This document shows positions 7,465-14,959 of a stretch of 31,840 bases of DNA, one piece after another. This DNA comes from DATLHO01 sp035539855. GTDB taxonomy: Bacteria; Bacteroidota; Ignavibacteria; OLB7. The notes beneath the pieces are model-generated. The model saw nothing but the letters and a program-made list of their open reading frames with translations. It was not told the DNA's origin and searched no databases. How positions within the stretch are numbered: position 1 is the stretch's first letter; each line of letters begins with the position of its first letter. The position numbers were made by a program, and so were the translations under genes. The stretch spans positions 1-31,840 of the forward strand of contig DATLHO010000219.1 of assembly GCA_035539855.1 (NCBI GenBank), read 5' to 3'.

Positions 7465-8481
7465 ATGGATCTCAACATTCTCTGGTTCGTTCTTCTCGGC
7501 GTGCTGCTGGCGGGCTACGCCGTGCTCGATGGCTTCGACCTCGGCGTCGGCATCCTTCACCTGACGGTGCGCGACGACGAGGAGCGCCGGATTCTCATGA
7601 ACTCGATCGGTCCGATCTGGGACGGCAACGAGGTGTGGCTGGTGACCTTCGGCGGCGCGCTCTTCGCGGCGTTTCCGGAGGCGTACGCGACGGTGTTCTC
7701 CGGGTTCTATCTCGCGTTCATGCTGCTGCTGTGCTGCCTGATCTTCCGCGCGGTGTCGATGGAGTTCCGCAGCAAGCGACAGTCGCTGCGCTGGCGCCGC
7801 TCGTGGGACGTATCGTTCTCGGCCGCGAGCATCGTCGCGACGCTGCTCTTCGGCGTGGCGGTCGGCAACGCGATCAAGGGCCTGCCGATCGGTCCGGACA
7901 AGGAGTTCGCCGGCACTTTCTGGGATCTGCTCGGTCCCTACCAGATCGTCGTCGGCCTGCTCGCGGTGGCGACGTTCGCGATGCACGGGTCGATCTACCT
8001 GTATCTGAAAACCGAGGGCGGCCTTCAGAAGCGGATGCACGACTGGGTCTGGCGGACCTTCGGCGTGTTCGTGACGATGTACATGCTCACGACGATCTTC
8101 ACGCTGGCGACGATGCCCGAGGTGACGCACAACTTCACCGACTACCCGATCGGCTGGATCGTGGTCGTGCTCAACGTGCTGGCGATCGCGAACATCCCGC
8201 GGGCGATCATGAAGGACCGTCCGGGCTACGCGTTCTTCAGCTCCGCGTGCACGATCATCGCGCTCACGTTTCTCTTCGGCGTGGCGCTGTTCCCGAACCT
8301 CGTCGTCTCGAGTCTCGATCCGGCCTGGAGCCTGACGGTCTACAACGCGGCATCCAGCGCGACGACGCTCGGGATCATGGCGTGGATCGCGCTGCTGGGG
8401 ATGCCGTTCGTGCTGACGTACACGATCATCATCTACCGGGTTTTCCGCGGGAAGGTGAGGATCGGAAGCTTTTCGTACTGA
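7465..8481 (+). CDS. cydB: Cytochrome bd quinol oxidase subunit II
   Basis: The 338-residue protein has eight to nine membrane helices and opens with the conserved CydB segment 'FVLLGVLLAGYAVLDGFDLGVG'. The family block 'GPIWDGNEVWLVTFGGALFAAFP' follows at residues ~49-71. CydB pairs with CydA in the membrane and stabilises the haem sites. It follows cydA with a 12-base gap holding a GGGGACAG region, so the two are co-transcribed. No CydX-like helix is recognisable downstream and no cydCD exporter genes are in the window. Confidence 0.95.
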   Translation: MDLNILWFVLLGVLLAGYAVLDGFDLGVGILHLTVRDDEERRILMNSIGPIWDGNEVWLVTFGGALFAAFPEAYATVFSGFYLAFMLLLCCLIFRAVSMEFRSKRQSLRWRRSWDVSFSAASIVATLLFGVAVGNAIKGLPIGPDKEFAGTFWDLLGPYQIVVGLLAVATFAMHGSIYLYLKTEGGLQKRMHDWVWRTFGVFVTMYMLTTIFTLATMPEVTHNFTDYPIGWIVVVLNVLAIANIPRAIMKDRPGYAFFSSACTIIALTFLFGVALFPNLVVSSLDPAWSLTVYNAASSATTLGIMAWIALLGMPFVLTYTIIIYRVFRGKVRIGSFSY

Positions 8482-8609
8482 GCGCGCGAGAAATCCCTGA
8501 AACCTGACCGGCGTCATGTTCCGGCCGTTGCGCCGGCGATAAGTTGACCACGGTTCGAGAGTGATGCGTGTCGAATACGTGGCGTACGGTGCACGAAGCG
8601 CCCTCGGAC

Positions 8610-8687
8610 ATGGACATGATGTGGTCAGCCTGGTGGTGCGGGCTGAACGGGAAGATGGCCGGACGCCCCAAGCGTCCGGCCATTTGA
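8610..8687 (+). CDS. Possible 25-residue Trp-rich peptide
   Basis: A short frame encodes MDMMWSAWWCGLNGKMAGRP plus five further residues, with three Trp in the first nine positions and mostly G/C in third codon positions. Its 3' end is the stem-loop at 8655-8683 and its stop lies directly after the stem. It might be a leader peptide or a small bd-oxidase-associated protein, but the hydrophobic part is too short for a normal membrane helix and it may be chance. An alternative 52-residue frame (8564-8722) overlaps the stress-protein start as ATGA but has weak codon bias. Confidence 0.2.
   Translation: MDMMWSAWWCGLNGKMAGRPKRPAI
8655..8683 (+). terminator. 12-bp hairpin between cydB and the stress protein gene
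   Basis: ATGGCCGGACGC (8655-8666) pairs perfectly with 8672-8683 around a five-base loop CCCAA. There is only a weak T run after it. It could end cydAB transcription or act as an attenuator in the stress-protein leader. The core GGCCGGACG recurs in the hairpin at 9698-9736. Confidence 0.5.
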
Positions 8688-8718
8688 TCAAATGGGCACC
8701 GCTGAAGGAGACAGACAC

Positions 8719-9612
8719 ATGATCGAGCCACGAATCATCATCGCCTACGACGACTCCGCCGGCGCCGACGCCGCCCTTCACGATCTGCGCTGCGCCGGGC
8801 TCGGACCCCATGCCCGCGTGTTGCTGGTGACGGCCGACGTCGCCCGTCCCGCTGCGATGGCGATGGCGGGTGATCACGACGACATTGACGAGTCGCACGT
8901 GCGCACCGCGAGCATCGCCTCGGCCGGTGCGGCCGAGCTGCAGGCGATCTATCCCGCGTGGGAGATCGCATCGGAGACCTACCCCGGACCGGCCGACGAG
9001 GCCATCCTGACCGCGGCGAGCCGCTTCAACGCCGACTACATCGTCATCGGCTGGAACGACCGAACGCCGAAGGAGCGTTTCTGGCATCACAGCGTCGCGC
9101 TCTCGGTCCTGCGCAGCGCGCACTGCACGGTGCGCATCGGACGGCACGCGCCGGGCAGTCCGGTCGAGTCCAAGCGCATCATCATCGGCATCGATGGCAC
9201 GCCGAACTCGCGCGTCGCCGTCGACACCGTGCTCGAGCGTCACTGGAGCGCGGGCACGACCGTGCAGGTCGTCGCCGCGTTGACCGCGCCGTTCATGGAG
9301 CACGCGATCGCGGCGCTGATGCTGCCCGAGAGCGAGCGCGAGCGCATCGACAGCCGCCGCCGCGAGCTGCGCGAGGAGACGGCAACGGCGGTGACGCGCC
9401 TGGAGCGCGCGGGTCTCAACGCCGCTGGCAACATCCGCGTCGGCGACCCGCTGCAGATCCTGCTCGACGCGGCGATCTCCTGGCGAGCCGGAGCGATCTT
9501 CGTCGGCGCCTCGAGCGCCCACGGCCACGACAACTCCCACATCGCCTCGATCGCGTTCACGATCGCCGAGCGCGCGCCGTGTGCGGTGGAGGTGGTGAGA
9601 GGACGGGGATGA
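8719..9612 (+). CDS. Tandem-domain universal stress protein
   Basis: The 297-residue soluble protein contains two UspA-like alpha/beta domains. The first starts 'RIIIAYDDSAGADAAL' (residues ~5-145) and the second 'KRIIIGIDGTPNSRVAVDTVL' (~155-295). The C-terminal nucleotide loop 'VGASSAHGHDNSHIASIAF' keeps the first glycines of the family's G-x2-G-x9-G(S/T) pattern but not the last ones, so ATP binding is uncertain. Such proteins aid survival under stress and low oxygen. Placement right after cytochrome bd suggests a shared low-oxygen or redox theme (inference). The ATG at 8719 has a GAAGGAG site 8 bases upstream. A strong terminator follows at 9652. Confidence 0.88.
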   Translation: MIEPRIIIAYDDSAGADAALHDLRCAGLGPHARVLLVTADVARPAAMAMAGDHDDIDESHVRTASIASAGAAELQAIYPAWEIASETYPGPADEAILTAASRFNADYIVIGWNDRTPKERFWHHSVALSVLRSAHCTVRIGRHAPGSPVESKRIIIGIDGTPNSRVAVDTVLERHWSAGTTVQVVAALTAPFMEHAIAALMLPESERERIDSRRRELREETATAVTRLERAGLNAAGNIRVGDPLQILLDAAISWRAGAIFVGASSAHGHDNSHIASIAFTIAERAPCAVEVVRGRG

Positions 9613-9651
9613 TCGTCGGGTGATCACGCCGCTCGCATAGGCCCAACAAGC

Positions 9652-9687
9652 AAAACCCGCCGAGTCACGTTGGACTCGGCGGGTTTT
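9652..9687 (+). terminator. Rho-independent terminator after the stress protein gene
   Basis: A perfect 15-bp inverted repeat (AAAACCCGCCGAGTC at 9652-9666, complement at 9673-9687) encloses a six-base loop and ends in TTTT. This is the clearest terminator in the window. Its A-flank would also allow function on the opposite strand. Confidence 0.92.
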
Positions 9688-9697
9688 GTCGTAGGGC

Positions 9698-9736
9698 GAA
9701 CGTCCGGCCAACTCACCCCTGACCGGCCGGACGTTC
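9698..9736. repeat. Second hairpin with GTCCGGCC core
   Basis: GAACGTCCGGCC (9698-9709) pairs perfectly with 9725-9736 around a 15-base loop. The core CGTCCGGCC / GGCCGGACG is the same as in the hairpin at 8655-8683, so related inverted repeats flank the stress protein gene on both sides. Confidence 0.55.
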
Positions 9737-9923
9737 TTCGAATGGCGCCGCACCACATGACGCCAGTTCGATATCGTTGAAGCTGCTGCAAAGCTCGACT
9801 CGTCAGATGACCTCCAGATTACACGGCACCGGACCGAGGGCGCGCGACGGAGATCCCCCGGCCGACTGCACGAAAGGCGCCCGCCGATCCGTCTCCGAAG
9901 GGTACCAATCGCACCGAGGTGTC

Positions 9924-11249
9924 GTGCCGTTTCTCCCGCAGCTTCTTCTCGTCGGACTTCTCGTTGCCTTCCACGTCGTCGTGGCGCGGAGGCTGCTGCG
10001 CATCGTCGTTGGTGGCGACCGCCGGCGCCGTGCCCGCATGCGCGCGGTGCTGCTGATCGCGGTCGCGATCATCGACGCGCCGCTGGCGCACTCGTTCCTG
10101 CTGTACAAGCACTACTCGCCGGAGCTCATCGATACCGTGATGAGCTCGGTCTCGAGCGCCTTCCTCGCGCTGCACCTGACGGTGCTGGTGTTCGGCCTGG
10201 GGCTGCTTGTGCGTGACTTCGTGGTTCGACCGATCCGGCTTCGGACGATCCGCCGCGAGCGCCGCGCGCGCGGCGCGCGCCTGGCGCGCCTTGCCGAGCG
10301 CATCCCGGCGGAGTCGCGCCTGATGGCGCCGGCACGTGCCGGACTCGAGCGCCTGTCGACGAGACGCGCCGAGAGCGAGCCGCGCCGCCGCTTCATCCGC
10401 ACCGCGGCGCTTGCCGCGACCGGCTACGTCGCCAGCGCCTCGTCGCTGTCGGCGATGCGCTCGGAGGAGTCGCGCGTCGACGTGGTGAAGATTCGCATCC
10501 CGAACCTGCCGCCGGCGCTGCGTGGCACGACGATCGCGCTCATCTCCGACATCCACTCGTCGGTGTACATGCCGCGCGACGAGATGGAGCGCTACAGGAA
10601 GACCGTCAACGACCTCAAGGCCGACGTCATCGTCGTCGACGGGGACTTCATTAACAGCAAGCTCGGCGAGGTCTATCCGTTCGCCGAGGCGTTCTCGGGC
10701 ATGTCGGCGCCGCTCGGCGTCTACGGCGTCACCGGCAACCACGACTACTATCCGCGCGACATCGAGACGGTCTGCCGCGAGGTCGAGCAGGCGGGCATCA
10801 AGCTGCTGCGCAACGAGAACATCACGCTCGAGAAGAACGGCGAGAAGATCCACCTGCTCGGCATGGACGATCCGCACATCTACGAGATCAACGGATACCT
10901 CGAGAGCGGCAAAACCGAGACCGGACGGATCGAGAATCTCATGAAGGGTGTCGACGAGGCGGGCACGTCGATCTTCCTGTGCCACAAGCCCTATCCGTTC
11001 GAGGAGTACAGCCAGCTCGGCATCGACCTGATGCTCAGCGGCCACACGCACGGCGGACAGATCGTGCTCGCGCAGCTCGACAACATCAACCTGTCGTTCG
11101 CGTCGCTGGCCTCGCGCTACGTGCAGGGACTCTATCGCGCGCGCAGCAATCAGCGCTCGCAGCTCTACGTCACGCGTGGCGTCGGCACCGTGGGCGTGCC
11201 GGTGCGGGTCAACTGTCCGCCCGAAGTCACGCACATCGTCCTCGTCTGA
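9924..11249 (+). CDS. Membrane-anchored metallophosphoesterase (YkuE/COG1408-like)
   Basis: The N-terminal ~190 residues hold three hydrophobic helices joined by Arg-rich loops. A linker follows with 'PRRRFIRTAALAATGYVASAS', resembling a Tat signal/anchor. The C-terminal ~250 residues are a calcineurin-like phosphoesterase with all metal-binding blocks: 'SDIHS', 'VDGDFIN', 'GNHD', 'CHKPYP' and 'SGHTHGGQ'. Homologues of this architecture face outside and cleave phosphate esters of unknown nature, possibly lipid headgroups or wall precursors (inference). The start is uncertain: I placed it at GTG 9924, next to the first helix, with GAGG just upstream; ATG 9807 would add 39 poorly biased residues. 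A -10-like TATCGTTG lies at 9772-9779. It is followed 31 bases later by the M28 peptidase, likely one operon. Confidence 0.82.
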   Translation: MPFLPQLLLVGLLVAFHVVVARRLLRIVVGGDRRRRARMRAVLLIAVAIIDAPLAHSFLLYKHYSPELIDTVMSSVSSAFLALHLTVLVFGLGLLVRDFVVRPIRLRTIRRERRARGARLARLAERIPAESRLMAPARAGLERLSTRRAESEPRRRFIRTAALAATGYVASASSLSAMRSEESRVDVVKIRIPNLPPALRGTTIALISDIHSSVYMPRDEMERYRKTVNDLKADVIVVDGDFINSKLGEVYPFAEAFSGMSAPLGVYGVTGNHDYYPRDIETVCREVEQAGIKLLRNENITLEKNGEKIHLLGMDDPHIYEINGYLESGKTETGRIENLMKGVDEAGTSIFLCHKPYPFEEYSQLGIDLMLSGHTHGGQIVLAQLDNINLSFASLASRYVQGLYRARSNQRSQLYVTRGVGTVGVPVRVNCPPEVTHIVLV

Positions 11250-11280
11250 CGTGACGCCACCGAAGCAGGGATCACCGACC

Positions 11281-12894
11281 ATGGCTCGCAGGATTCTCAT
11301 CGCATCGATCGTGCTTCTCGCGCTCGCGACGGGCTCCGCCGTTCGCGCCGATGGCGTGCGACCCGCGCCGGCCGCCGCCGAGGCGACGATCACGGCCGGG
11401 AGCTCGCGAGACCTCGTCGAGGAGCTCGCCTCCGATGCGATGGCCGGGCGCGCGACGCCGAGTCCCGGACTCGACAGCGCCGCCGCGTTCATCGTCCGGC
11501 AGTTCGAGCGCGCCGGGCTCGAGCCCGTGGAAGGCTCGTGGTACCACGGCTTCGACCTCTCGCGCGAGGATCTCGACAGCGGCAATGCGGTGGCGATCGA
11601 CCAGCGACGGTTCGAGCTCAAGGCGGATTTCATCCCGTTCGACTTTTCGCGCTCCGGCGTCGCCCAGGGGAGCGTCGTCTTCGCCGGGTACGGCATCGCG
11701 ATGCCCGACAGCGGCTACAACGACTACGACGGCATCGACGTGCGCGGCAGGGTCGTGCTCGTCGTGGCGGGGGAGCCGAAGCGTTTCCAGGCCGCGGGAT
11801 TCTCGCTGCGGACGTCGTGGTTCGCGACGTCGCGACAGAAGATGCTCACCGCCGCACGTCTCGGCGCGGTTGGAATCCTGATCGTTCCGAACCCGACGGT
11901 CTCGCGCCTGATGCGGCCGGGCGGCTTTCCGTGGCCGGCCCTGTATCCGTCGATGCCTCGCGAGGGGAGGCTGAAGCTCCGGCTCGACGACTCGATCCAG
12001 TCCATTCCCGCAGTCAGCGTCGGCGCAAGCGTCGCACGCGCACTGCTTGGTCCCGTCGAGAACCTCGTCGGGGTGCTCGATGCGATCGATTCCACCGGCC
12101 GGCCGCGCTCGCGAGAGCTCGGCCGGCACGCTCTCGTCGACGTGCGAATCGCCCGGACGCTCGTGCCGGCGCGCAACGTCATGGGCATGCTGCGCGGCCG
12201 CGAGCTGCCGGAGGAATACGTCGTGCTCGGCGCCCACTACGATCACGTCGGCACGCGCTCGTCGGAGGAAGCGCTCACGCATGCCGGCGGCGCTCCGGAG
12301 GACACGATCTTCAACGGCGCCGACGACAACGCCAGCGGCACGAGCGCGGTGATTCTCGCGGCGCGCGCGTTCGCGTCGCTCGCGCCGGAGGACCAGCCGT
12401 CGCGCAGCATCCTGTTCGTCGCGTTCACCGCCGAGGAGCTGGGCCTGTTCGGCTCGCGCGCCTTCGTCGCGAATCCTCCGGTCGAGACCCGGCAGATGGT
12501 CGCGATGCTCAACATGGACATGGTCGGGCGCAACGCCATCGACACGATCTCCGTCGGCGGGCTGAGCCGCTCGCCCGACCTCGCGGCAATCCTCGCCGCG
12601 GCGAACGAGCCGGAGCCGTTCGTGCTGCTCGACGACATCGAGCAGGACTTCTACCGCAGCGACCAGGCGCCGTTCGCGCGCGCCGGCATCCCCGTCCTCT
12701 TCTTCCATTCCGGCGAGCACTCCGACTACCACAAGGTCGGCGACAATCCCGACCGCCTCGACAACGCCAAGGTCGCGAAGGTCGCACGGCTCGCCTTTCG
12801 CACCGCCTGGATGGTCTCCGAGAGCCCCGGACGACCCGGCTTCACCGGCGTCGACCCGAACGATCCGAAAGCGGCGTTCATCTTCGAACGGTGA
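11281..12894 (+). CDS. Secreted M28 family aminopeptidase with PA domain
   Basis: The 537-residue protein has a signal peptide cleaved near 'AVRA-DGV' (residue ~23). Residues ~120-290 match a protease-associated insert ('VVFAGYGI', 'DYDGIDVRGRVVLVVAGEP', 'AARLGAVGILIV'). The catalytic domain (~295-520) shows the full two-zinc set: His319 in 'GAHYDHVG', Asp348/349 in 'GADDNASG', Glu385/386 in 'TAEELGL', Asp413 in 'NMDMVGR' and His484 in 'SDYHK'. These enzymes remove N-terminal residues from peptides outside the cytoplasm. It follows the phosphoesterase by 31 bases and ends at a hairpin (12899-12935). Confidence 0.92.
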   Translation: MARRILIASIVLLALATGSAVRADGVRPAPAAAEATITAGSSRDLVEELASDAMAGRATPSPGLDSAAAFIVRQFERAGLEPVEGSWYHGFDLSREDLDSGNAVAIDQRRFELKADFIPFDFSRSGVAQGSVVFAGYGIAMPDSGYNDYDGIDVRGRVVLVVAGEPKRFQAAGFSLRTSWFATSRQKMLTAARLGAVGILIVPNPTVSRLMRPGGFPWPALYPSMPREGRLKLRLDDSIQSIPAVSVGASVARALLGPVENLVGVLDAIDSTGRPRSRELGRHALVDVRIARTLVPARNVMGMLRGRELPEEYVVLGAHYDHVGTRSSEEALTHAGGAPEDTIFNGADDNASGTSAVILAARAFASLAPEDQPSRSILFVAFTAEELGLFGSRAFVANPPVETRQMVAMLNMDMVGRNAIDTISVGGLSRSPDLAAILAAANEPEPFVLLDDIEQDFYRSDQAPFARAGIPVLFFHSGEHSDYHKVGDNPDRLDNAKVAKVARLAFRTAWMVSESPGRPGFTGVDPNDPKAAFIFER

Positions 12895-12898
12895 TGTC

Positions 12899-12935
12899 GG
12901 CGGTGACGCGGCGGGCGACCCGCCGTGACGCCGCC
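12899..12935 (+). terminator. GC-rich hairpin after the M28 gene
   Basis: GGCGG...GGCGGG (12899-12915) pairs with 12919-12935 around a three-base loop, about 17 pairs with one A-A mismatch and two G-U wobbles. It begins five bases after the peptidase stop. No T run follows, so termination efficiency is uncertain. Confidence 0.5.
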
Positions 12936-13048
12936 GGAGACTGGCAGAAATATCTACCCTGCACGCATAACCCTCCTGCGGCCTCCTCTGGCACGGCCTC
13001 TGCACTCGGGGTCTTCTCCAGTGCACACCAACGTCCAGGTACGCCACG

Positions 13049-13885
13049 ATGAAAACGCTACGACTTGCGATGGCAGCCCTCGGGCTGCTGCTGCCGGGTT
13101 TCCTCCCCGCGCAGCAGGGAGCCATCAGGATCAAGCAGGGGGAGACGCTCGAATACAACGTCCGCGCGGAGTTCGAGGTCACTGAGGTGGTCGGCGATCG
13201 TGAGGCCGTTCTGCGTGCGGTCACCGGCGGCGTCGCCGAGCTGCACGCGCGCCGCGTCACCCGCCAGAAGATCGAATGGAGCTACGAGACGCCGGAGGTG
13301 AAGCTCGTCCGCGTGACGAGCACGATGGAGCCGGGCGCGTCGACTGAAACGATGGTGCAGGCGAAGGCCGGCCGCCTCGCGACCGACGGGAGGGGAAGGG
13401 TGGTCGCGGGACTGCGCGCCGGTCGTGACGACGCGTCGCTGACCGCGATGATGGAGGCGATGCACCGCAGTCTCGTCCGTCTGTGGTTCCAGCCCACGCT
13501 GCTGCGCGGCAAGCGGCCGGGCGACACCTGGAGCGAGAAGCGCGACGAGCGTCTGCGCATCGCCGAGATGGGCATCGACGTCCGCGCGCGCTACACGGTC
13601 GTCTACCGCTTCGACGGCATCATCGACACGCTCGGCGGCAAGGCGGTGCGCATCTCGTGGAGCGCCGAGGAGATGGCGATCGACGGCACGCGCACGATCG
13701 ACGGCGTCGTCGCGCCGGTGCTCGGCGACGGCGACCATCAGGGCTCCTCGTACTACTCGACGATCGACGGACTGCTCCTGGCGAGCTCGAGCGAGAACGT
13801 GGTCGACATCCGCGTCTCGCCCGGCGACGGCGGCGGCGTAATCCCAATGACCTGGCGCCTGCGCTCAGAATCGACCCGACGCTAA
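13049..13885 (+). CDS. Secreted protein of unknown function
   Basis: The 278-residue protein has a signal peptide (residues 1-21, cleaved near 'LPA-QQG'). The rest is predicted mostly beta, with alternating charged/hydrophobic segments ('GETLEYNVRAEFEVTEVVGDREAVLRAV', 'VDVRARYTVVYRFDGIIDTLGG'), and no Cys in the mature part. I do not recognise an enzyme motif. Its layout (repeated 'E/Y-x-V' strands, a 'RPGDTW' turn, then 'DTLGGKAVRISWSAE') parallels that of the next gene's product, so the two may share a fold of envelope beta-proteins; this is inference. A weak -10-like TATCTACC lies at 12951-12958. A hairpin follows at 13923. Confidence 0.65.
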   Translation: MKTLRLAMAALGLLLPGFLPAQQGAIRIKQGETLEYNVRAEFEVTEVVGDREAVLRAVTGGVAELHARRVTRQKIEWSYETPEVKLVRVTSTMEPGASTETMVQAKAGRLATDGRGRVVAGLRAGRDDASLTAMMEAMHRSLVRLWFQPTLLRGKRPGDTWSEKRDERLRIAEMGIDVRARYTVVYRFDGIIDTLGGKAVRISWSAEEMAIDGTRTIDGVVAPVLGDGDHQGSSYYSTIDGLLLASSSENVVDIRVSPGDGGGVIPMTWRLRSESTRR

Positions 13886-13922
13886 CGCAGCAGGCACTGT
13901 AAGCGCGGCCGACTGTCCCTTC

Positions 13923-13956
13923 GTCCCCTCGTCCCTTGCGAAAGGGACCAGGGGAC
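13923..13956 (+). terminator. Hairpin of nested GTCCCCT/GTCCCTT units
   Basis: GTCCCCT-c-GTCCCTT (13923-13937) pairs with AAGGGAC-c-AGGGGAC (13942-13956) around a four-base loop, with a single C-C mismatch. The left arm is itself preceded by another GTCCCTT at 13916-13922, giving short direct repeats. A GTTTT tract occurs 5 bases after. It probably terminates the 13049 gene and precedes the promoter of the next one. Confidence 0.6.
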
Positions 13957-13992
13957 ACGCGTTTTCCCCTGCCATCCGCCCCGTGTTTCGCA

Positions 13993-14000
13993 TATTCTTG
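13993..14000 (+). promoter_or_regulatory. -10-like box TATTCTTG
   Basis: TATTCTTG matches TAnn(T/C)TTG and lies 56 bases before the ATG at 14057, after the hairpin at 13923-13956. It is the best candidate promoter for the four-gene chain running to 17550. Confidence 0.4.
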
Positions 14001-14056
14001 GCGTGTGTCCGGCGCATGTGCGGACGTTCTCCTTCCCCTCGTTTATCGACGTCGTC

Positions 14057-14959
14057 ATGGCTTTTCGATTCCGTGCTTCTTTGATCATTGCGGTGCTTGT
14101 CGTTGTCGGGACCATTCCGCTGTGTTCGCAGCCACTGCGTCCGGGGGCGACGGCGACGCCTCGCGACGATCGTTCCGGGGTGGTCGATACGGTTCGCCTC
14201 GTCTATGACTTCGAGCCGGGTGAGAGCGTGACGTATCGCGTCACGACGGTCGACACGCTGTTCTTTCACGGCGCGAATTCGTTCATCCAGGCGGCCGAGC
14301 GCACCTATCACGTGACGTGGCGCTGCGATTCGATCACCTACGACGGCATCGCGCTGACGATGAGCTACGGCGGGTACGTCGCGCGCGAGTGGCGCGACAC
14401 GTTTCCGGGCGTCGTGCGCACAGCGCACCCGTGGACCGATCGCACGTTCTCGATGCTCATGAACGACGATGGCCGGCGCATCCGCTTCCTCTCGTCGACC
14501 GACACACCGGCGGTGTCGCCGGCCGGCCCGTTCCAGCCGATGCTCCTGCCGTACCTCGGCGAGCCCTGGACCCGCGTCGGCGCATCACAACAGTTCGAGC
14601 TCAACCACTGGCTGCTCGACAACGTCGCGCCGTCGATCCTTTACGGCGGTTCCGTCTTCCGCACCGTCGTCGCCCGCGAGGACACGCTCGGCGTGCCGAC
14701 CGTGCTGCTGTCGATCGCCGAGACCGGGCGCGCGAAGTACCTCGCGCCGAATGCCAGCGAGACCGCCGCGATCATCAACGGCGCGGCGCGCATCTGGTTC
14801 TCACCCATGCTCGGCTTCCCGGTCGCCGGCGACTTCGAAGCCACGACCAATCTCACGCTGACAGCACCGAACGGCGACCTCGCCTCCGGCCGCCAGATGA
14901 TCCGCACCCACTTCGCAATGGTGCCGCCGGACGAGGCTCTCAACGGCGCGCTCCGATGA
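14057..14959 (+). CDS. Secreted protein of unknown function, coupled to the M24 peptidase
   Basis: The 300-residue protein begins with a signal peptide ('FRFRASLIIAVLVVVGTIPLCSQ'; cleavage near residue 23, with a Cys close to it but no clear lipobox). The mature part is beta-rich: 'VYDFEPGESVTYRVTTVDTLFF', 'GEPWTRVGASQQFEL', 'REDTLGVPTVLLSIAETG', 'ARIWFSPMLGFPVAGDFEATTN'. I see no catalytic motif. The pattern of a stable beta protein with an 'FSPMLGFPV' block is similar in layout to the product of 13049-13885. Its stop overlaps the M24 start as ATGA, so the two are translated together and probably work in the same compartment. The ATG at 14057 was chosen because it directly precedes the signal peptide; an earlier start at 14003 would bury it. 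Confidence 0.7.
   Translation: MAFRFRASLIIAVLVVVGTIPLCSQPLRPGATATPRDDRSGVVDTVRLVYDFEPGESVTYRVTTVDTLFFHGANSFIQAAERTYHVTWRCDSITYDGIALTMSYGGYVAREWRDTFPGVVRTAHPWTDRTFSMLMNDDGRRIRFLSSTDTPAVSPAGPFQPMLLPYLGEPWTRVGASQQFELNHWLLDNVAPSILYGGSVFRTVVAREDTLGVPTVLLSIAETGRAKYLAPNASETAAIINGAARIWFSPMLGFPVAGDFEATTNLTLTAPNGDLASGRQMIRTHFAMVPPDEALNGALR

Larger units (their letters stand above)
8482..8718 (+). promoter_or_regulatory. Leader of the universal stress protein gene, with hairpin and short reading frames
   Basis: This 237-base stretch has a -10-like TAAGTTGA (about 8540-8547), a short Trp-rich reading frame (8610-8687), a perfect 12-bp hairpin (8655-8683) directly abutting a 12-bp palindrome ATTTGATCAAAT (8682-8693), and a GAAGGAG ribosome-binding site at 8704-8710. 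If the upstream box is the promoter, the hairpin would be in the transcribed leader; alternatively the hairpin terminates cydAB and the promoter overlaps the palindrome. Confidence 0.4.

Noticed and set aside
5862..8507. An 881-codon open frame running through cydA and cydB in another frame.
   Set aside because: It is an Arg-rich shadow produced by high third-position GC; the cydA and cydB frames carry all conserved residues.
8682..8693. ATTTGATCAAAT considered as an FNR/CRP site.
   Set aside because: FNR and CRP sites need a 4- to 6-base spacer between half-sites; here the halves abut. It is kept only as a palindrome.
8564..8722. 52-codon frame overlapping the stress protein start as ATGA.
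   Set aside because: Third-position bias is weak and it runs through the hairpin and palindrome; the overlap may be chance.
12942..12961. TGGCAG...TGCA as a sigma-54 promoter upstream of 13049.
   Set aside because: The spacing between the GG and GC elements is too long for the -24/-12 pattern.
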